Of a DNA stretch of 52,655 bases, positions 10,082 through 17,429 are shown in pieces; the stretch's first letter is position 1; the number at the start of each line of letters is the position of its first letter. The notes under the pieces are model-generated. The model made no database searches, was not told the origin of the DNA, and saw only the letters and a list, made by a program, of their open reading frames with translations. A program made the translations under genes and the position numbers. Source of the stretch: Nemertoderma westbladi (lineage: Eukaryota > Xenacoelomorpha > Nemertodermatida > Nemertodermatidae); assembly GCA_032718475.1 (NCBI GenBank), contig JAUCBJ010007731.1:1-52655 (forward strand). The letters are read 5' to 3'.

Positions 10082-13000
10082 CTACCGTTTATGTACATTA
10101 AAAAAATTTAGAATACGATCATGTTTCAGGGTTATTGGCAATGAAGAGTTGTAACATTCTACTATAAAATTCCGTGCAATGCACTGTTGGTTGGTGAGAG
10201 AGTTCAGATCTATTCTTCCCAAAAGTGATACTTTGCTGTATCTGTAGGTTAAAAGTGATGAGAGTTTCGGCAGAGGATAATGGAGTGTCGATTTAACATA
10301 CGTAGAAAAAATCCCGGCGTATTTGTTTGACGCGTTACTGGTTAGCCTGAGGTAAGTGAGGGAAGATTGTATCAGCACGTTTGGGCAGTCTCTCATCCGT
10401 AAGATTGCCCCGAGATTGTGCCTAAACAGTTCACAGGATAATGGCCGACAGTCCAATAAATTGTAGATGATCAAATTGTCCACATATGGGCCTAAGTGAG
10501 TGACACTACGCAGCGCTTTCCTGTACGAGATATCGAGTTTTTCTAATTCCTCTTTTGTCATCATTCCGATCGTGTACTTTAGAGAATGTATGAGTGATGG
10601 TAGTGCAACAAGGCGCCACAGGTGCCCTACAGTTTGGCAACTCAGATGACGTGTAGTCCAACCACGACGATGAAAGGCATCGGCTAGTCTTGTAGTTGAC
10701 TGTACGATTTCGTTGAGGACTTGCGAACCAGATGTTCTTGGCAGTTTATAGCCAAGAAAGCAGATAAACGGATCAGCTAATATCAAGTTTTGTTTAATGT
10801 TGAGGAACAGTGGCACTGAACTTTCAGGTTGATTTTTACCCAATATGAATGTCCAGATTGTCTTTGATTGCTCAATATTTAATTTGATTTCACCAAGCTT
10901 TGTATTAACTAAACTTATCATATGTTCTAATTCTGCTATGGATTTCCCAAATATGAGAATATCGTCGGCATAAGCAATTATTTGAAACCATAGATTAATA
11001 AGGTTGGAGCTGTCACCCGGTGTCTCAAATGTGGATAAAACGCACCCTGTATAAATATTGAAGAATATCGGGGATAGAAGGGACCCCTGTTTAATGCCAC
11101 GTATGAGTTTGATGCCCTCTAAGTCAATACAGTCACCGCATTTAAGAAACCCCACGGTGTGAGAGTAGTAGCTGATAAGCACTAGGCAAATATGCGGATT
11201 AATATGCTTGGATAACTCATTGAACAAAATTACATAATCTACATTGTCGAAGGCACTTTGTATGTCGAGCTGGCAGACGTATATTGTTTGGCCGATTTGT
11301 CTCTGATGGTTTAAAAATTCCAGAATAGATGCTATGATAAGATCCATACCAATCTTAGCCTGATAGGCCAGCTGAGCCTTCGGTATCAGCTGGTATAGGG
11401 CTGGGAAGCATTCATGTAGTATAACTCCTTCGAGAATCTTTCCGAAAATGCAAATTGTGGATATTGGTCTATATGATCTAGATGAAAGTACTGGTCGATT
11501 CTTTCCTTTATAAATATTGGTTATTAGAGTATTCCCAAACAAAACTGGGATATCTCCTAATCTGAGACATACATTGAACATGTCAGCTATTAATGACGTG
11601 GCAACTTCTTTATTTAAACACAATAAATGCTCTAGAACTAGACCGGAAGCATCTGGTGATTTGCCACGCACTAGAGATTCCAATGCCCGTTCAACAGTTC
11701 TAGGAGAAATAATGGGTGGAATGGTTGTGGTACAGGTTTCTTGTATATTCGCTTTGAGTATGTTGAGCTCATCCTTGAGTTTGAGATCAGGATTGTTATT
11801 GTTTTTCATCTCTTCCTTAATAACGGATTGAGCTTTTTCCGAAGCTATTGGCTTATCTTTGCTATTGAAGTAGTTCCAGAATCTCCGCGGGTTATTGTGC
11901 ATTAGTCCAGCTTCCTTTTTGACTTTTGTGGCCAGTGCACTCTTTGCAAGAAAGTTTTTCAAGCGCCTAATTGATCGGCGAGATTCGTTATATGCAGGTT
12001 TGTATATACTAGACTCATTCTTGTTATCATTGCTCCATAAGTCATATAGTTGACTGCAGGTTCTGATACGGCTCTTTAGTTTCGGAGATGCTCTGATGCG
12101 AAGATTCTTGGTATGTCGTCGAGTTGCAGTTCGTTTAGGTAAGTGAAGGGCAGCCGCTTCATAAATGGATTTCTCAATATCTGATGCAAAGAATGTAACA
12201 TCTGCAATTGTCCATTGTGATAATTGACTAGGTTGCACATTATAAGTTACTTTCAGTCGTCTGACAACTTCTTCCTGATATTGAGTTAGCATGGTCGAAT
12301 TTACCTTTTCCCATGCAATACGTGGTTTGACTTTAAGTGTCCTAGGTTGAGTGGTATGCTTAACTATTGTATGGTTTGTTTTACAATGAGAATCTAATAG
12401 GCATGACGATGTAGCATGTACATGTACATTATCAAGGTGGAAATGAGCAACCACTGGTACATGATCTGAATATAGTTGGAAGTCGTGCTCAAATACTTTC
12501 CCTTTTGTTACACAATTGAGCATATGTTGATTGGTGATAATGTGATCTATGTATGAGAAACCATTACCGCGAAATGTAATACAAGGTCCGGAAAATGGAG
12601 AGTAGGTATCAATTGCGACCAGCTCAGATTCTTTGAGGTAATTATGAAGTAGGCGGCCTCTTTTGCTTATTTTGAGTTTGCATTTCCTAGGACCTTGTAG
12701 GTTACCTAAGTCTGTGTTTGTGTCAGCTAGGATTACGGGTGATGAATCGCTATGTACCTGGAGAATAGTACTGAGCCGCCCAACGTGGTCATTGTAGAGC
12801 GTGGAGTCTTTGGATGTGTCCGGGAAGTAGCAGCATGTCACTACAAATGGCTGTTGGTAGTTACAATAATTAGCACGGATTCCAACCATATCATCCTTAG
12901 AGTCAAATCGAGTTATGTTGTTGAAGGCTGAAGTCCTATAGAACAATGCTACTCCGCCACGTATTACAGTAGATGAGTTATTTCTAGTAGTGAAGACACA

Positions 13001-13228
13001 ATCAAAGTCGTCATGTAGCCCCAACAGTAATTCCTTAGCTTCAAGCTTGTCTAACCAATGTTCCTGTAGCGCGAGGACGTCCAACTGGCTGAGAAGATCT
13101 TTAACAGCATCGCTGCTTGAAGTGAAACCATGACAGTTAAAAGTTCCCAAACGTATATCCCGTATCGATTCATCACAAGCTTGTAAAGTTATTGTGTTAG
13201 GGGCTACATTATCGTTGATGTTAAACAT
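10082..13228 (-). CDS. LINE ORF2: AP endonuclease and reverse transcriptase
   Basis: This 1048-residue protein nicks target DNA and reverse-transcribes the LINE RNA from the nick. The N-terminal exonuclease/endonuclease/phosphatase domain is at residues ~25-265. It shows N31 (FNCHG), E56 (LQEHW), D169/N171 (ILADTNTD, a variant of the usual GDFN), D228-H229 (SYIDHI) and S254-D255-H256. The RT domain spans ~500-840, with D655 (CQLDIQSAFD), a GIKQGSLLSP motif at 711-720 and the catalytic YADD at 753-756. The C-terminal 200 residues have no zinc knuckle that I can see. ATG at 13228 overlaps the ORF1 stop (ATGTTTAA), so translation probably re-initiates after ORF1. The frame is intact, and all catalytic residues are present. 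Confidence 0.93.
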   Translation of the reverse strand: MFNINDNVAPNTITLQACDESIRDIRLGTFNCHGFTSSSDAVKDLLSQLDVLALQEHWLDKLEAKELLLGLHDDFDCVFTTRNNSSTVIRGGVALFYRTSAFNNITRFDSKDDMVGIRANYCNYQQPFVVTCCYFPDTSKDSTLYNDHVGRLSTILQVHSDSSPVILADTNTDLGNLQGPRKCKLKISKRGRLLHNYLKESELVAIDTYSPFSGPCITFRGNGFSYIDHIITNQHMLNCVTKGKVFEHDFQLYSDHVPVVAHFHLDNVHVHATSSCLLDSHCKTNHTIVKHTTQPRTLKVKPRIAWEKVNSTMLTQYQEEVVRRLKVTYNVQPSQLSQWTIADVTFFASDIEKSIYEAAALHLPKRTATRRHTKNLRIRASPKLKSRIRTCSQLYDLWSNDNKNESSIYKPAYNESRRSIRRLKNFLAKSALATKVKKEAGLMHNNPRRFWNYFNSKDKPIASEKAQSVIKEEMKNNNNPDLKLKDELNILKANIQETCTTTIPPIISPRTVERALESLVRGKSPDASGLVLEHLLCLNKEVATSLIADMFNVCLRLGDIPVLFGNTLITNIYKGKNRPVLSSRSYRPISTICIFGKILEGVILHECFPALYQLIPKAQLAYQAKIGMDLIIASILEFLNHQRQIGQTIYVCQLDIQSAFDNVDYVILFNELSKHINPHICLVLISYYSHTVGFLKCGDCIDLEGIKLIRGIKQGSLLSPIFFNIYTGCVLSTFETPGDSSNLINLWFQIIAYADDILIFGKSIAELEHMISLVNTKLGEIKLNIEQSKTIWTFILGKNQPESSVPLFLNIKQNLILADPFICFLGYKLPRTSGSQVLNEIVQSTTRLADAFHRRGWTTRHLSCQTVGHLWRLVALPSLIHSLKYTIGMMTKEELEKLDISYRKALRSVTHLGPYVDNLIIYNLLDCRPLSCELFRHNLGAILRMRDCPNVLIQSSLTYLRLTSNASNKYAGIFSTYVKSTLHYPLPKLSSLLTYRYSKVSLLGRIDLNSLTNQQCIARNFIVECYNSSLPITLKHDRILNFFNVHKR

Positions 13229-15923
13229 ACTGCCTCATATTTGGATGGAATGTCTCGAATTGGTGACTCGGATAAATCTGCTTCTTTATATCATCAAATT
13301 TGTTATCTCCAGACCTTCCCGTGGTGTAGTTAATCGATTTGTGACATTCTGTACCAGTTGGCCAGAAGGAATGACTAAGCAATGTAGTGCGGTTTCCGCG
13401 GTCAATGGTTACTCTCATACATATATTGTTGTTGTCAGACATAACATGAGATATTCTGTGAACAGGGATACGCCTGTCTTGAAGATAATCCTTGATGCAG
13501 TGAGTATTAACTTTATTTACCTTTCCCTTTACAGTTAGATACGCATAGGGGTAGTCATGTCCTGAGAACTTATTTGGTGGTTGCTTGTAGACTGCGTGAT
13601 GATTGGAATGCAAAGAGGAAGTTGGCTTCTTCGTGTTCAGTCCCTCGAGTATGCCCTCGCGGTGATCTATGTAATGCCTTGAAGTAGATGTTGGTCTATA
13701 TTCTGTGAATGTTGCCTTTCTCGTATCTTTAGCCGAAGAGGCAGTTCTTTGGGAAGAATAAAGTCGGTGAGCATTAGAACCAGTTCTTGTTTTATTTGAT
13801 GGTTGATGTTTTTCCTCCAGTTTGCTACAATGGTTAGTTTGGTGCTTAATTGAGTTGATAATGTTATGGTTCACTTTATAAATACCAGTGCCAGTAGATT
13901 TGTTAGTGGACTTTGTGTGGTAGTTGTCTTTTGTGGTGTTATTGTGGGGGTGTATGATGTCATTATTGATTGGTATGTTGAGTTGGTCAAATTGGTTTCT
14001 GATGCTTGTGGCCGAATTTATATATGGTTTTGGTTCCCATCTTGATGTTTTCTTTTGCTGCAACCATTCCCCGTCATCATTAGTGGTCATTGTTAGGGGT
14101 CCATAGATTGATTCACTGTTCTCATTCACTCCCTTTCCGGTGTGGTCTGCCGAGTGTAGAGTTGCGTTAGTCCTTGTGAGATTATTTATATCTGCTTCTA
14201 ATACGAGTCTCGCATGACGCTCATGATTAAGTTCATCTCTTAGGTTGCACAGTTGTTGTTTTAGCATATCATTTTCGTGTTCAACTTTGGTTAATCTCGA
14301 CTGAATGACGGCAGAAAATTCTTTCATATCTGCTCTAAGTTGCTCATAGTCTGATGTAGGTGTTGTTATGTTTGTCGTGCTAGATTGTTTCAACCTCTTC
14401 CGACAGTTATCCGAAAAAAGTCGGTCTTTAATGCATTGAATAAGCTCGTAAATGTCTAGGTTCAGATCTTTCATGGAGTTTCTGGGTCTAAGCTCTAGTG
14501 TAGAGGATTGTGTTGGTTTCATTAATCCTTTGGCGGCAATAAAAAGATCGTCTCTTGTCTGGAGAAGAGTTTTACTTGATTCTGCTGATAGTCGTTTTAG
14601 GGCATTCTTTTTGTTTGCTGATAAAATATTGTTGATGTCGATTGTTAGTTTTGGGAAATTTACTTGGCTCGATACAGGTTTTCTTTCATTACTGTTTCCT
14701 AATGTAGAAACGGAGCACTGACCAAAAACACGGCATTCGCATTGCAACAAGGATTTGCAGGTTGAACAGGGATACTGCGATGTTATCAGTTCTTTGTGAT
14801 CAGGAAGTTTGTAGCACTTTACGTTATCTATGCTGTTTCGCACCCATTTTCTCGCTTCTTTACTATCGTGAATCACAGGTGATATGGTTGATTCTCCTCT
14901 GACAATTGCCATAGCATATGCACATAGAAAGATACCACAATCATGGCTATTCTTTTGAATAGTGAACTTATGAGGAGAGGTAGTAGTTTTCCATTTTGTA
15001 TTTGTAGAAGGAACTCCACAGAACCTATCAATTTCGTTAAGAATGTGAGCGATTTCTTCTGTGACCTTGGATGGGTAGATATGACCCAGTGAACATACCC
15101 TATATATGAGCCTCCTGTTTAGGTTAGCAACGTGTAATACAAAATGCGAGCCTTTTCCATTCTTTACCAGACATTCTGGAAAAAATATAAATGAATCTTT
15201 TTGATATACACTGTTGTTCTTCATGTTGATATACCGCTTTGCCACATACTGAACTGCAGTGAGCTTGTCAAACTTTTCTCTATGAACCTTCTGTGTGAAT
15301 TGACTGAGTACAGCTGCAGAGTCATAATTTAGAGAGATAATGCCAAGAAATCCATCTATTACTGCGTCAGAAATCCAGCGTTTTCCACTTAAAGTGTCCA
15401 CGTCCGAGGGCATTGGGAGAACTAAACCTGGTGTCGTTTTAACAAGTCGTATTGATTCAATATATGCTTTAATTTCTGCGTCCATCTCAGTGGGGTTCTT
15501 TGGTTGGTTGTCTTGGCTGCCTCTGTCGGGAAACACTTCGAATAAATCAGGATCATTACTGTTGATATCCATATCCCCTTTCCCTTTAGTGTTGGTTGAT
15601 TGTAGGCCTATAGTTGAATTTTGAGGTATTATTGAGTGGTCATTTATAATGTAGTTACTTGTCGGCAGTCGGGGTTCAAACATCTGAGCGTCTACAGACA
15701 GATTGGATGATGCAGCATTTGATGGTTGCTGCAGTTGGATTTCTTGGTCACTGTCACCGGCAATTGATCGAACTACCCAATTTCCATCCTCCATTTCATC
15801 CTCCACTACCACGATCTCATAATGAGGTTTTGGTTCAGTTGGGACCTTGGAAGTATCCTTATCTGCGTGAGGTGGATTTGAAGATGGTTCATCTGCAGTC
15901 GGAGATGAAACTCGACTTAAAAG
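13221..15923 (-). CDS. LINE ORF1, second part: ULP1-like protease domain, coiled coil
   Basis: The frame is open from 15923 to TAA at 13221 (about 900 codons) with no natural ATG at its head; it overlaps the end of the upstream frame. Numbering here is from the GTG at 15812. A ULP1/SENP-type cysteine-protease domain lies at ~140-310. It has a W-x2-D entry (RWISDAVIDGF), His223 (SHFVLHVANL) and the Q286-x5-C292 signature (QKNSHDCGIFLC). The position expected for catalytic Asp, 17 residues after the His, is Cys240. A cysteine cluster C349/352/358/360/366 may bind zinc. A coiled coil follows at ~485-550. The last 110 residues alternate strand and helix and could be a small RNA-binding fold. In non-LTR elements ULP1 domains are known from the NeSL lineage with a different endonuclease class. 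Confidence 0.85.
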   Translation of the reverse strand, partial: LLSRVSSPTADEPSSNPPHADKDTSKVPTEPKPHYEIVVVEDEMEDGNWVVRSIAGDSDQEIQLQQPSNAASSNLSVDAQMFEPRLPTSNYIINDHSIIPQNSTIGLQSTNTKGKGDMDINSNDPDLFEVFPDRGSQDNQPKNPTEMDAEIKAYIESIRLVKTTPGLVLPMPSDVDTLSGKRWISDAVIDGFLGIISLNYDSAAVLSQFTQKVHREKFDKLTAVQYVAKRYINMKNNSVYQKDSFIFFPECLVKNGKGSHFVLHVANLNRRLIYRVCSLGHIYPSKVTEEIAHILNEIDRFCGVPSTNTKWKTTTSPHKFTIQKNSHDCGIFLCAYAMAIVRGESTISPVIHDSKEARKWVRNSIDNVKCYKLPDHKELITSQYPCSTCKSLLQCECRVFGQCSVSTLGNSNERKPVSSQVNFPKLTIDINNILSANKKNALKRLSAESSKTLLQTRDDLFIAAKGLMKPTQSSTLELRPRNSMKDLNLDIYELIQCIKDRLFSDNCRKRLKQSSTTNITTPTSDYEQLRADMKEFSAVIQSRLTKVEHENDMLKQQLCNLRDELNHERHARLVLEADINNLTRTNATLHSADHTGKGVNENSESIYGPLTMTTNDDGEWLQQKKTSRWEPKPYINSATSIRNQFDQLNIPINNDIIHPHNNTTKDNYHTKSTNKSTGTGIYKVNHNIINSIKHQTNHCSKLEEKHQPSNKTRTGSNAHRLYSSQRTASSAKDTRKATFTEYRPTSTSRHYIDHREGILEGLNTKKPTSSLHSNHHAVYKQPPNKFSGHDYPYAYLTVKGKVNKVNTHCIKDYLQDRRIPVHRISHVMSDNNNICMRVTIDRGNRTTLLSHSFWPTGTECHKSINYTTGRSGDNKFDDIKKQIYPSHQFETFHPNMRQYV

Positions 15924-17155
15924 TTACTCGGATTCCAGGACACCAATGCCCGGCTGAGCCAGGAGATCATGGGCTGTATGGATGCCCAGGCCTCCACCCG
16001 ACTCAGGTTAGCAGACACTCCTTCCACACGTTTATTAATTGCTCGTTCGCATTCAGGTATTACAATATCTCCAGGATCATTACAAAAATATGAGTTCGCC
16101 TGCTTTGTATAATTGCTATCCTTCTTTGTAAAATATTCAGTTATCTTTGTCTTGCGAGTAGACTTAGTATTAATAGTATTATTATTCACATTCTTATGAT
16201 TAATGGGCAAAAACTGAGGATTCAAAAGTCCGTTGGGTCTGGGGTTTGTCTCAATGTTGGGCGGACTTGGAGGAACCGGAAGTGAAAGTCCATTGTTGTT
16301 CACCATGTCATTGGACGAGGACGTACTCGGAGCAACTGGAAATCCATCGGAGTTTAACACGGCATTTAGAGAACTTGGAGCAGCTGGAAGTCCGTCGGAG
16401 TTCAACATGGCGTTGGGCGAACGCGGAGCAGCTGGAAGTCCGTCGGAGTTCAACATCAACACGGCGTTGGGCGAACTCGGAACAGCTGGTAGTCCGTCGG
16501 AGTTCAACACGGCGTTGGGCGAACTCGGAGCAGCTGGAAGTCTGTCGGAGATCAACACGGCATTGGGCGAATTCGGAGCAGCTGGAAGTCTGTCGGAGCT
16601 CAACAAGGCGTTGGGCGAACTCAGAGCAGCTGGAAGTCTGTCGGAGTTCAACACCGCATTGGACGAACTCTGAGCAGCTGGAAGTCCGTCGGAGTTCAAC
16701 ACGGCGTTGGGTGAACACGGGGCAGCTGGAAGTCCGTCGGAGTTCAACACAGCGTTGGGCGAACTCAGAGCAGCTGGGAGTCCGTCGGAGTTGGAGTTCA
16801 ACACGGCGTTGGGCGAACTCGGAGCAGCTGGGTGTCCGTTGGAATTCAACACGGCGTTGGGCGAACTCGAAGCAGCTGGGAGTCCGTCGAAATTCGACAT
16901 GGCGTTGGGCGAACTCCGAGCAGCTGGAAGTTTGGTTGGAAATCCGTCTGAGCCGGGGTAGTGCTCAGCATGATCATGCGTATCAGTGCACGATTGAGCG
17001 GATGAAGTGCCTGAGTCCCAACGGAGGTCCTCTGGAAATATCGCTTTTCCTTTTAAATCTAAAAGGCGCATAGCACGCTTGAGTTTTTCTGGACGAGATC
17101 CCGTAGTGATTAAATCGTTCTTGTCAAGGAACCGTTTCAGTGTCTCCGTGTTCAT
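15917..17155 (-). CDS. LINE ORF1, first part: SAP-like motif, 16-residue repeats, PIP-like motif
   Basis: It has 412 codons from ATG at 17155. Residues 5-32 (LKRFLDKNDLITTGSRPEKL and on) fit a SAP DNA-binding motif. Residues ~75-285 are about twelve copies of a 16-residue Pro/Ala/Ser-rich repeat (SDGLPAAPSSPNAVLN), encoded by a 48-bp minisatellite and likely disordered. Residues 334-345 (RKTKITEYFTKK) resemble a PCNA-interacting PIP box, with K replacing the usual Q. The frame ends WNPSNF-stop inside a run of four T at the overlap with the next frame. One extra T would fuse both parts into a single ORF1 of about 1300 residues. So this is either a frameshift mutation or programmed -1 shifting. 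Confidence 0.8.
   Translation of the reverse strand: MNTETLKRFLDKNDLITTGSRPEKLKRAMRLLDLKGKAIFPEDLRWDSGTSSAQSCTDTHDHAEHYPGSDGFPTKLPAARSSPNAMSNFDGLPAASSSPNAVLNSNGHPAAPSSPNAVLNSNSDGLPAALSSPNAVLNSDGLPAAPCSPNAVLNSDGLPAAQSSSNAVLNSDRLPAALSSPNALLSSDRLPAAPNSPNAVLISDRLPAAPSSPNAVLNSDGLPAVPSSPNAVLMLNSDGLPAAPRSPNAMLNSDGLPAAPSSLNAVLNSDGFPVAPSTSSSNDMVNNNGLSLPVPPSPPNIETNPRPNGLLNPQFLPINHKNVNNNTINTKSTRKTKITEYFTKKDSNYTKQANSYFCNDPGDIVIPECERAINKRVEGVSANLSRVEAWASIQPMISWLSRALVSWNPSNF
16330..16950 (-). repeat. 48-bp minisatellite inside LINE ORF1
   Basis: About twelve to thirteen imperfect 48-bp units (16 codons each). Unit length and indels are multiples of three, so the ORF1 frame is preserved. On the opposite strand and in other frames the same units give long spurious ORFs. 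Variation between units suggests expansion by slippage or unequal exchange under frame constraint. Confidence 0.9.
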
Positions 17156-17420
17156 TTTACGGAGACGAGAGTAATCTATATCCAGAAATACGTGGACGCT
17201 AGCACTCGGCTAAACGCCCGTTCTGTCGATCCGAGGGATCGCTTGTTGAGGTCTCAGACGTGGTTGTAGGCTACGAACCCGGCCTCCAGCGAGTATTCTC
17301 TGCCAGAAACCTTCGCGCGCGTATTACAGTTGACAGAAGGTACAGCAAATAAAATAAAATAAAATCGGAGATAAAATTAAGTAAAAACGTTCCGTCAGAA
17401 CGAAGTTATAGATGTTCAAA
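17156..17420 (-). other. LINE 5' UTR
   Basis: 265 bp upstream of the ORF1 ATG on the - strand, ending at the 17421-17429 target duplication. It contains an ATTTT-type run (about 17346-17364) and GC-richer sequence nearer the ATG. An internal promoter is expected here for a LINE, but no specific motif is identified. Confidence 0.6.
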
Positions 17421-17429
17421 TAGTAGTAT
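17421..17429. repeat. Right target-site duplication of the LINE (TAGTAGTAT)
   Basis: Second copy of the 9-bp duplication at 9813-9821, next to the LINE 5' end. Confidence 0.85.

Larger units (their letters stand above)
9822..17420 (-). mobile_element. Full-length AP-endonuclease LINE inserted antisense into BEL gag
   Basis: This 7.6-kb non-LTR retrotransposon is on the - strand, flanked by a 9-bp target duplication. Order on the - strand: 5' UTR (17420-17156), ORF1 in two overlapping frames (17155-15917 and 15923-13221), ORF2 (13228-10082) and a 3' UTR (10081-9822). It ends in a short ATAA-type microsatellite tail rather than a long poly(A), as in CR1/L2/RTE-like families. The intact ORF2 and full length imply a recent insertion, younger than the BEL copy it sits in. 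The clade is not resolved: the APE domain and RT fit the Jockey/CR1 group broadly. Confidence 0.92.

Noticed and set aside
16233-17073. Long + strand ORFs over the LINE ORF1 repeats
   Set aside because: By-products of a 48-bp repeat without stops in several frames; the - strand frame continues into the ULP1 part and is the real one.
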